From a virus, in IMG/VR virus record IMGVR_UViG_3300025121_000027, positions 43,006 to 107,005 of that record: a DNA stretch of 64,000 bases; one strand, given 5' to 3'. The position numbers were made by a program, and so were the translations under genes. This document shows positions 34,863 to 41,565 of this stretch, piece by piece. Position 1 is the stretch's first letter. Each line of letters begins with the position of its first letter. Below the pieces are notes generated by a model. The model was not told where the DNA came from. It made no database searches and saw only the letters and a program-made list of their open reading frames with translations.

Positions 34863-35423
34863 ATGGCTGATGAAATCAAACTTTCTTGGGATGAGATTTT
34901 TCTTGAAGCAGATATGTCTTATCTTAATGGAGACTTAGAGTCAGAAGCTGGATTTGCTTCTGCTGCTTTAATATCTCTTTTTACAGATAGAAGGGCATTA
35001 GATGATGATGAATTACCGGATTCAAATAGTCTTGATAAGCGCGGCTGGTGGGGGGATTTAGCTTCTCCAGAAGTTGATAATGATAGAATAGGTTCAAGGC
35101 TTTGGCTTTTAGAAAGATCAAAAACAATTCCTTCTATAGTTGTTAGTGCAAAGCAGTATGCAGAAGAATGTCTTCAGTGGATGATAGATGATAAAATAGC
35201 CTATAAGATAGAAGTAGAATCAGAAAGACAAGAGCCTGTTGGAAGTGACAGACTTGCTTTAAGTGTTAAGATATACTTAATAAGCGGAACAACAATAGCA
35301 ATCTCTTTTAATAACGAATTAATAGTTCTATCTTCTAACTCTGCAAGAACTTTAATTGGAGTATATGGAGATAGTTGGCAAGGTACTGTTGCTACATGGC
35401 AAGATGGTCCTATAACGTGGTAG
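34863..35423 (+). CDS. Baseplate wedge protein (Mu gp46-like)
   Basis: 186 residues. ASAALISLFTDRRALDDDELPD..., RGWWGDLASPEVDNDRIGSRLWLLERSKTIPSIV and KQYAEECLQWMIDD are diagnostic of the GP46 family (gp25-like baseplate wedge). It lies in the standard Mu order 45-46-47-48. Confidence 0.88.
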   Translation: MADEIKLSWDEIFLEADMSYLNGDLESEAGFASAALISLFTDRRALDDDELPDSNSLDKRGWWGDLASPEVDNDRIGSRLWLLERSKTIPSIVVSAKQYAEECLQWMIDDKIAYKIEVESERQEPVGSDRLALSVKIYLISGTTIAISFNNELIVLSSNSARTLIGVYGDSWQGTVATWQDGPITW

Positions 35424-35443
35424 GGTTTTGAGGAGAATTTGAT

Positions 35444-36538
35444 ATGCCTTTTACAAGACCAACTCTAACTGAATTGGTAGATAGAATCCAAAGCGATATA
35501 GAGACTCATGTCACTAATGGGCAGTCTTTGCTTCGTAGAAGTGTTTTAAAAGTTTTGGCAAGAGTATATGCTGGCGTTGTTCATCTGTTATATAGTTATC
35601 TTGGATTCCAAGCAGAACAATTATTTGCTACTACTGCTGATGTTGAAGGTTTAGAAGCAATAGCGGATGAATATGGCATAAATAGAGTTGCTGCAAGTAA
35701 AGCTACGGGCTTACTGACTTTAACTGGAAGTGTTGGATTGATAATTCTTGCGGCTACAGAATTTCAATCTTCTGATGGGGTTACTTATGTTTCGGATGAA
35801 GATGAGATTTTTGTTGGAACAAGTTTATCTATAGAAATAACAGCGAGCGAAGGTGGCGATAGTGGCAATCAAGATGCTGGCGCAATTCTATCTTTTGTTT
35901 CTCCTATTGCTGAAGTATCTTCTCAAGCAACAGTAGCTACTGGTGGCTTGACTGGCGGAGCGGATGAAGAAACAGACGATGATTTAAGGGAAAGAGTTCT
36001 TTTAAGGAAGCAATATCCTCCTTATGGTGGTTGCTCTTATGACTATTGGCGGTGGATGTTAGAGTATGCAGGGGTAACAAGAGCATGGGTTTTTCCAGCC
36101 TATAATGGCGCTGGTACTGTTGGTTGTGCTTTTGTTATGGATGATTCTACTCCTTATATTCCAAATGCTGCAACTGTTGCGCTTGTAAGAGCATATCTTG
36201 TAGAGCATACAGATCCAGCAACAGATAGAACTGTTGGGATACCAGTTACAGCCGAGCCTGGTTTGTTCATGATTACTATTACAGAATTAACTATTAATAT
36301 GACGATAAACATTTATCCAAATACAGCAGCGGTTCAAACCTTGGTTGAAGCAGAGATACAAGATTTAATCGACAGGCAAGGTGGGCTTGGCTCGACAATA
36401 TATTTATCAGATATACAAGCTGCATTAGGAAGAGTGTCCGACCTTGAATACTTTTCTCTTGTACTGCCTGTTGCTGATGTTACTACACTTACCAATCAAA
36501 TACATGCTCTTGGCACAATTACTTTTGGAGACTATTAA
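35444..36538 (+). CDS. Baseplate J-like protein (Mu gp47)
   Basis: 364 residues. LTELVDRIQSDIETHV..., a Baseplate_J core with ASEGGDSGNQDAGAIL and GGLTGGADEETDDDLRERVLLR, and NAATVALVRAYLVEHTDPATDR. It forms the outer wedge of the baseplate. The stop overlaps the next start in TAATG. Confidence 0.9.
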   Translation: MPFTRPTLTELVDRIQSDIETHVTNGQSLLRRSVLKVLARVYAGVVHLLYSYLGFQAEQLFATTADVEGLEAIADEYGINRVAASKATGLLTLTGSVGLIILAATEFQSSDGVTYVSDEDEIFVGTSLSIEITASEGGDSGNQDAGAILSFVSPIAEVSSQATVATGGLTGGADEETDDDLRERVLLRKQYPPYGGCSYDYWRWMLEYAGVTRAWVFPAYNGAGTVGCAFVMDDSTPYIPNAATVALVRAYLVEHTDPATDRTVGIPVTAEPGLFMITITELTINMTINIYPNTAAVQTLVEAEIQDLIDRQGGLGSTIYLSDIQAALGRVSDLEYFSLVLPVADVTTLTNQIHALGTITFGDY

Positions 36539-37305
36539 TGGCATATTCAGTTTCCGAATATTTAAAAATGTTTCTAAGCTTGTTCCCTCGTGGTAGAGCA
36601 TGGTCCAGAGATGTAAATAGTGTTCTCTATAAACTATCAAATGCTCACGCCGAAGAACTTACAAGAATAGATATAAGAAGTGGCGATCTTCTTATAGAAA
36701 GAGACACAAGAAAAACTTATGATCTTCTTACAGATCATGAAAGAGATTTAGGTTTGCCGGATGAATGTTCTTCTGTTAGTAGTACAATTACAGAAAGAAG
36801 ATCAACTGCTTTCGCTAAATTTGTTTCAGAAGGGGGGTTAAATAAACAAGCCTATATTGATCTTGCAGAAGATTTAGGCTTTACCATTACTATTACAGAA
36901 TTTAAGCCATTCTGGTGCGGGTTAGGTGTTTCAGGAGAAGGGTGTGGAAATCAATCTAATATATTTTATTGGCAAGTAAACACTTATATAAATCCAGATG
37001 ATTGGATTTACTTTACAAGTGGTAGCAGTCAGTGTGGAGATATGTTATCTGTTGTTGCTGGAACAGTAGAGCAACAATGTGTTTTAAATAAACACAAGCC
37101 AGCGCATACGATTATTATTTTTGAATACTTTGGTCCAGAATACTCAGCAGCATTTAGTGGTGCTTTTAATTCTCTGCCATCAAGTGATCAAGCTTGGTTG
37201 CAAGGAGCATTTGATAGAAGTTTTGATAATTCTTTCACTGCATATTATGGCGGTGGTGAATTTGATAAACCAGCATTTGATGAAGCATTCTACAAACCAT
37301 TATAG
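36538..37305 (+). CDS. DUF2313 baseplate protein (Mu gp48-like)
   Basis: 255 residues. SEYLKMFLSLFPRGRAWSRDVNS..., LLTDHERDLGLPDEC and RRSTAFAKFVSEGGLNKQAYIDLAEDLGF are characteristic of DUF2313 (Mu gp48). These proteins link the baseplate to the fibres. The C-terminal 60 residues (SAAFSGAFNSLPSSDQAWLQGAFDRSFDNSF) are an added Phe/Ser-rich tail. Confidence 0.82.
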   Translation: MAYSVSEYLKMFLSLFPRGRAWSRDVNSVLYKLSNAHAEELTRIDIRSGDLLIERDTRKTYDLLTDHERDLGLPDECSSVSSTITERRSTAFAKFVSEGGLNKQAYIDLAEDLGFTITITEFKPFWCGLGVSGEGCGNQSNIFYWQVNTYINPDDWIYFTSGSSQCGDMLSVVAGTVEQQCVLNKHKPAHTIIIFEYFGPEYSAAFSGAFNSLPSSDQAWLQGAFDRSFDNSFTAYYGGGEFDKPAFDEAFYKPL

Positions 37306-37320
37306 AAAGGAAAACTAACA

Positions 37321-37872
37321 ATGGCCGATACGCAACGCACGAGAGCAGCAATTTTAGCTTTGTTCGCAGACAATGTAACAGGGCAGATTAGTGCTCAAGA
37401 TTTAAGAGATTTTGTTGTAACTCTAATGAACTCTGAATTTGCTTATGAAGGCGATTTCTGGAGCCAGCCAGCTACTGCTCAACTTACGGCAGAAGGCGGC
37501 AGAGGATGGAAGATTTATAGTCAAGTAGTAGACAGCAATATTAGCTTTGGCAATATTCTTTATATGACTATCTCTGGTACTTGGAAAAATGCTGATGTTA
37601 TTTCCAACCCAAAGAATTGCTTGCTTGCTGCTGCAATGAGCAACATTACAAGTGGTGATAGCGGTATTCTGCTTAGAAGAGGATTGATCTTTAAAAGCGC
37701 ATACAGCGGCATATTCAGTGGTTTTCTCGGTCAGCCAGTCTATTTAGCTTCTGTTGCCGGTGGTAGTATTTCTGTTACAATTACTACAAGCGTAAAGATC
37801 ATTGGTGTTGTAGAAAATGAAGCAAATGGTATCTATCGCTTTGAGCCTGATTGGAGTGTTGTCGGTTCTTAA
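37321..37872 (+). CDS. Tail fibre-associated protein
   Basis: 183 residues. The N-terminal helix pair (TRAAILALFADNVTGQISAQDLRDFVVTLMNS) is common at the start of phage fibre and trimerising proteins; the rest is beta-rich. It follows the gp48-like gene and precedes the fibre duplicates, so it is probably a fibre or baseplate-fibre adaptor. Confidence 0.6.
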   Translation: MADTQRTRAAILALFADNVTGQISAQDLRDFVVTLMNSEFAYEGDFWSQPATAQLTAEGGRGWKIYSQVVDSNISFGNILYMTISGTWKNADVISNPKNCLLAAAMSNITSGDSGILLRRGLIFKSAYSGIFSGFLGQPVYLASVAGGSISVTITTSVKIIGVVENEANGIYRFEPDWSVVGS

Positions 37873-37885
37873 TAGTTTTTTAAAA

Positions 37886-38155
37886 GGAGACAATATATGC
37901 ATAGAACAGAAGGAACAAATCATAATTTAGGAATGTTTACCAACGGCCCTCCTGCAACTTGCGTCGAAGAAGATTGGCTAAATGCTGTTCAAGAAGAAAT
38001 AGCAAAAGTAATAGAAGATTCAGGATTAGCATTGAAAACAGCGACAACTGAAACAAGAGATCAACTATCAGCAGCAATTACAGCTTTGATAGATGCAAGG
38101 TTATCTTACCATAGTTTGATTTAAAGTGGAGACAATATATGCATAGAACAGAAGG
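37886..38155 (+). repeat. Direct repeat of a 28-base RBS-plus-start segment
   Basis: The 28 bases covering the ribosome binding site and first codons at 37886-37913 recur exactly at 38128-38155. The two following ORFs are similar over their first 70 residues, so this marks a tandem duplication of a fibre N-terminal module. Confidence 0.85.
37897..38124 (+). CDS. Short fibre N-terminal-domain protein (duplicate)
   Basis: 75 residues. It is nearly the same as the N-terminus of the next gene (MHRTEG...GMF.GPP.T.VEEDWLN.VQEEI.KVIE), a module that attaches fibres to baseplates. The ORF stops after this domain, so it is either a truncated fibre or an independent adaptor copy. Confidence 0.65.
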   Translation: MHRTEGTNHNLGMFTNGPPATCVEEDWLNAVQEEIAKVIEDSGLALKTATTETRDQLSAAITALIDARLSYHSLI

Positions 38156-39020
38156 TGAAAATAATAGTGGAGGAATGTTTATTGATGGTCCTCCAGGCAC
38201 AAGAGTTGAAGAAGATTGGCTTAATTCTGTTCAAGAAGAAATAATCAAAGTAATAGAAGAAGGAGGGGAAACTCTTAAAGTAGCAACTACAGACACAAGA
38301 GATCAATTGTATACAGCTATTTCAAACTTGATTGATGATGAAGCGGCAATTAGAGCTTCTTCTGGTTTAAGGACTATATCTGTATTGACTTCTGGCGTTG
38401 CTGCTACATATAGCGTTCCTTCTGGTTGTACTCGTTTAATGGTAACGGTCATTGGCGCAGGTGGTGGCGCCGGTGGAATTGATGGCCAAGGAGCAAGTAC
38501 TTCTGCTGCAAGTGCTGCTGGCGGTGGTGGTGGATGGTGTCGTAAATTGATAACAAGTCCAGCAAGTTCATACACTTATACAATTGGCGCTGGCGGCGCT
38601 GGCGGTGCTTCTGGAGACAATGCAGGGTCAGCAGGTGGTAGCACTTCTTTTGCTGGTGGTAGTATTTCTCTATCTGCTACTGGAGGCGGGTTAGGACTTG
38701 GTCATACTGGTTTTGCTGGTAATCAAGTTGGGAATGGTACTGCTGCTTCTCCAGGGGCTGGCTCTGGTGGCGACATTAACGGAAGAGGTCTTCCGTCTCA
38801 TGGGCGATCTATTGTTGGTGGATATATAGCTGGTATTCCTGTATCTGGATGTTGTCCTGTTATTGGTGGTGGTAAATTGCCAAAGCTTGACGACAATGGA
38901 GAAAACGCAACAGCATACGGAGAAGGCGGCGGTGCTGCATTTTCAAGAGATGCTTCTGATAATTATTCTGGTGGCAATGGTTTTCAAGGAGTAATTATTG
39001 TTGAGGAGTATTATAACTAA
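38139..39020 (+). CDS. Glycine-rich tail fibre/adhesin
   Basis: 293 residues. Residues 1-70 form the attachment module shared with the previous ORF. Residues 80-125 start a beta domain (VPSGCTRLMVTVIGAGGGAGG). The rest is strongly Gly/Ser/Ala rich with repeated GGAGG and GGGxG stretches, like the polyglycine sandwich of phage adhesins, where the loops decide receptor specificity. Ends GFQGVIIVEEYYN. Stop overlaps the next start (TAATG). Confidence 0.75.
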   Translation: MHRTEGENNSGGMFIDGPPGTRVEEDWLNSVQEEIIKVIEEGGETLKVATTDTRDQLYTAISNLIDDEAAIRASSGLRTISVLTSGVAATYSVPSGCTRLMVTVIGAGGGAGGIDGQGASTSAASAAGGGGGWCRKLITSPASSYTYTIGAGGAGGASGDNAGSAGGSTSFAGGSISLSATGGGLGLGHTGFAGNQVGNGTAASPGAGSGGDINGRGLPSHGRSIVGGYIAGIPVSGCCPVIGGGKLPKLDDNGENATAYGEGGGAAFSRDASDNYSGGNGFQGVIIVEEYYN

Positions 39021-39520
39021 TGCTTAAAGTAGCAGTATTAGACAAAAACAATATAGTAACAAACATAGGAATAATTAATAGTATTAATGAGCGTCCAAAC
39101 AATGCTGTTGTCATTCAAGATAGACAAGCTTGCAATATTGGATGGAGATATAATGGTAGTTCTTTTTCTTCTGTCAATTCACAATCTGAAATTCCTATTG
39201 GGAAAAGAAGAGAGAATGCTTGGAAGCGCTTAGAATTTAATATGCATTCTTATATTTTTGTTGCTTGTGATTTTCCACAGCCTACTCAAATTACTTTACA
39301 GGCAATTTTTGTTGATCCAGATAGTAACAACCAACAGCGAGCAGCTTGTAAATCTATTTTTGATTGGATTAAAAATACTGTTTTGTTGTATTATTATACT
39401 AAAAAAATAGAGATAATGACATCTGAAAATCCAGAAAGTGTAACTTGGAATTTCCCTGCAAATTGCAATTCGTCCGCACCAAAGATCACGTTAGCACAAA
39501 TACTGCGAATGGGTATGTAA
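39020..39520 (+). CDS. Fibre-associated protein/tail fibre assembly-like
   Basis: 166 residues. An N-terminal domain (LKVAVLDKNNIVTNIGIINS...) is followed by a region like those of phage tail fibre assembly proteins (KRRENAWKRLEFNMHSYIF..., WIKNTVLLYYYTKK). The gene overlaps the fibre by one base, the usual position for a fibre chaperone. Assignment is moderate. Confidence 0.5.
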   Translation: MLKVAVLDKNNIVTNIGIINSINERPNNAVVIQDRQACNIGWRYNGSSFSSVNSQSEIPIGKRRENAWKRLEFNMHSYIFVACDFPQPTQITLQAIFVDPDSNNQQRAACKSIFDWIKNTVLLYYYTKKIEIMTSENPESVTWNFPANCNSSAPKITLAQILRMGM

Positions 39521-39525
39521 TTAAT

Positions 39526-40059
39526 ATGGACCTATACTACAAATATCAAAGCCAATTTGGCCACGCAGATTTAATAGAGTTTGCTCCAGACACTTTAGTT
39601 GGTTTTGCAATTAGAATGTTTACTGGGAAAAATGTTAGCCATACTGCCGGTGTTGCTTTGATGCAGCTTGTAGGAGATAACGAAGAAAGAAGATATATTT
39701 GGGAAGCAGATAAGAACGGTTTTCATTTATCTTATCTTTCTGATGTTGTTAGTGGATATAATGGTACTGTTTATTGGCTTCAATTAAAAGAAGAATACAA
39801 AGACTATAGATTAAAGATAGTGCAACAAGCAAAGAAACTTGAAGGCAAACATTATGATTATATAAACCTAATTCGTAATGCAAGAAGACCAGTAAAACTT
39901 GATGATAAAGATATCTTCTGCTCTGAAGGCTGGCATATTTCGATTGTTAGAACTGGATTAATTACAGAAGAACTTACAGGCGGATATGCTTTACGCCCTG
40001 GAGAATTTGATAGAATAGGAATATATAATTCTCCTATATGTATACACAATAAGGAGTAA
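39526..40059 (+). CDS. Permuted papain-like (YiiX/NlpC-P60-like) peptidase
   Basis: 177 residues from the ATG at 39526 (an upstream in-frame start lies inside the previous gene). GHADLIEF, NVSHTAGVAL with the catalytic-type His, WEADKNGFHLS, GKHYDYINLI and DIFCSEGWH with the cysteine follow the order of YaeF/YiiX-type permuted NlpC/P60 enzymes. It may cut peptidoglycan peptides or lipid/amide bonds during entry or lysis. Confidence 0.65.
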   Translation: MDLYYKYQSQFGHADLIEFAPDTLVGFAIRMFTGKNVSHTAGVALMQLVGDNEERRYIWEADKNGFHLSYLSDVVSGYNGTVYWLQLKEEYKDYRLKIVQQAKKLEGKHYDYINLIRNARRPVKLDDKDIFCSEGWHISIVRTGLITEELTGGYALRPGEFDRIGIYNSPICIHNKE

Positions 40060-40061
40060 TT

Positions 40062-40289
40062 ATGGAATGGAAAGAAATTTTATATTGGTTTTCTGATGTA
40101 AGTATTATGTCGATATTAGATATAATCAGAAAAGACTTTTTGATAATGGTTTTTATGTTTGGTGGTGCCGTTGTTTATCTTATCAAGAAATTTACTACTT
40201 GGACTCCGTGGACGAGCGATGACGATATAGCAGATAAGATAGGGAAATACTTTGGTCTTAATAAAAAAGAAGAAGATAAAAAGGAATGA
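40062..40289 (+). CDS. Small membrane protein (holin candidate)
   Basis: 75 residues with one or two hydrophobic stretches (about residues 8-20 and 29-45, LIMVFMFGGAVVYLI) and a charged C-terminal tail ending KKEEDKKE, the layout of small holins. It is the last rightward gene, next to the peptidase, which supports a lysis role by position only. Confidence 0.55.
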   Translation: MEWKEILYWFSDVSIMSILDIIRKDFLIMVFMFGGAVVYLIKKFTTWTPWTSDDDIADKIGKYFGLNKKEEDKKE

Positions 40290-40320
40290 AAAATATATTA
40301 GTTTGTTTTATGTGTAGATA

Positions 40321-40361
40321 AAATAGTGCTTGCATTAATAATAAGTACGCAAGCACTATTT
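40321..40361. terminator. Bidirectional terminator between convergent operons
   Basis: A perfect 13-base stem, AAATAGTGCTTGC (40321-40333) with GCAAGCACTATTT (40349-40361), flanked by A- and T-rich sequence on both sides. It lies between the rightward structural block and the leftward block, where a two-way terminator is expected. Confidence 0.85.
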
Positions 40362-40377
40362 AGCTATGATTTTGCTA

Positions 40378-40587
40378 TTATCTTTTAGTTCCAGATGCTC
40401 CGTGGCTTTGCATCCAGCGAACCAAATGAAAGTGAAAGTTACGATGTACATCATTAACAGCAGCAGACCATACTTGCGGAGATATACTTCCGCGAAGTCT
40501 ACTATCATTAGCCATGCGTTCACTTTCATATCTTAGTATATCTAAAATTTCAGTGAACCGTTCTTCTTCGATTATAATCGCTCTCAT
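40378..40587 (-). CDS. Hypothetical protein
   Basis: 69 residues when started at the ATG at 40587, which has AAAGGTG upstream; a longer in-frame version to 40650 lacks this support. Mostly helical and charged (IIIEEERFTEILDILRYESERMAN). No family recognised. Last gene of the leftward block. Confidence 0.55.
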   Translation of the reverse strand: MRAIIIEEERFTEILDILRYESERMANDSRLRGSISPQVWSAAVNDVHRNFHFHLVRWMQSHGASGTKR

Positions 40588-40601
40588 TATTTCACCTTTC
40601 T

Positions 40602-40799
40602 TTATGACTCGTTCTTGTCGTTTGGTCTTGTAAGTAACTGCCGAAAGCACATAAAAAATCCCCTAATTTGCGCTATCCACATCCATGAAGGGTTGCCTCT
40701 GATTATGTGCTTTTTCGCAGATTTGGCGAATTGAATCATCCCCATTATGTTTATTTTAATATGACTATTCTTGATATTGTTGAACACCCAAAAGTACAT
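40602..40799 (-). CDS. Small hypothetical protein
   Basis: 65 residues with a GGGAGA site six bases upstream of the ATG at 40799. Basic, with a hydrophobic middle (WMWIAQIRGFFMCFRQLL). It could be a small membrane-associated peptide. Support is limited to the ribosome binding site and the open frame. Confidence 0.4.
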   Translation of the reverse strand: MYFWVFNNIKNSHIKINIMGMIQFAKSAKKHIIRGNPSWMWIAQIRGFFMCFRQLLTRPNDKNES

Positions 40800-40855
40800 A
40801 CATTCTCCCTATCATTATGTACCTTAATATTGTTTTTTCAATCATTCTATTGGTT

Positions 40856-41149
40856 TTAATCGCATTTAATTTTATCAAAATCTTCTATTGCGGATTTAAT
40901 TGCTTCTTCAAGATTCCTATTGCATTCAAATACTGCTATATTGTCCGAGCATCTACAACCTTTAATAGCCACAGACCATCTACAATTATCTCTATCTATA
41001 TCGTGCGAAACTGATATTCTATATGCTTTTTCATAGTTAAAAATCTTTAGTAATGATTCTGCCGATACTGGTTCGTCCGAATCGGCACAAGCCACACCAA
41101 TAAAACAAAACATCAACATAAACAATAAAGTACTTTTAATCTTTTTCAT
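40856..41149 (-). CDS. Small exported protein
   Basis: 97 residues with a clear signal peptide (KIKSTLLFMLMFCFIGVACAD, cleavage near Ala22). The mature part has paired cysteines (DNCRWSVAIKGCRCSD, FECNRN, KIKCD) that could form disulfides in the periplasm. The start overlaps the upstream stop (ATGA). Function unknown. Confidence 0.6.
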   Translation of the reverse strand: MKKIKSTLLFMLMFCFIGVACADSDEPVSAESLLKIFNYEKAYRISVSHDIDRDNCRWSVAIKGCRCSDNIAVFECNRNLEEAIKSAIEDFDKIKCD

Positions 41150-41565
41150 GTTTTTTTATTTCCTTTCTTTCTCTTTAGAAAGTCTTGTTTCCAAAAGCAA
41201 TTCTCAAATATTCTAATTATTCTATGCCTTGCTGCTTCCATTTCTAATTCTGTTGTAAATCTACTGTTGGCAAGATACCATAAATCCCCGAATAGAATTT
41301 CAAGTACTTCATGAAAAGCAATCTTCTCTATCTCTGTTTCTTCTGGTGTCGCATTCCAATCCTTTTGTAATGTAATGCAGCAAGTTTTAGACTCCATATC
41401 GCTTGTTGCAAATGCTCTTGCATCTTCTTCTGTTTGGCAATGTTCTATGCATAATTCTATATCAAACATGCCAAATCTCTCTATCCAATATTCTGCTTCT
41501 TTCTTAAATCGCACAAAATCTTGTGCTGTTGTTTTGTAATTATTTTCATAGTTCTTTTCTATCAT
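41146..41565 (-). CDS. Zincin-like protein with degenerate motif
   Basis: 139 residues. AFHEVLEILFGDL resembles the HExxH helix of small phage metallopeptidase-like proteins, but the second His is Glu (HEVLE), so classic zinc binding is not assured. Both ends overlap neighbours (ATGA). It may be inactive or bind the metal differently. Confidence 0.5.
   Translation of the reverse strand: MIEKNYENNYKTTAQDFVRFKKEAEYWIERFGMFDIELCIEHCQTEEDARAFATSDMESKTCCITLQKDWNATPEETEIEKIAFHEVLEILFGDLWYLANSRFTTELEMEAARHRIIRIFENCFWKQDFLKRKKGNKKT

Noticed and set aside
41146-41565. Active HExxH metallopeptidase
   Set aside because: The motif is HEVLE, so the second zinc ligand is missing; reported only as zincin-like.
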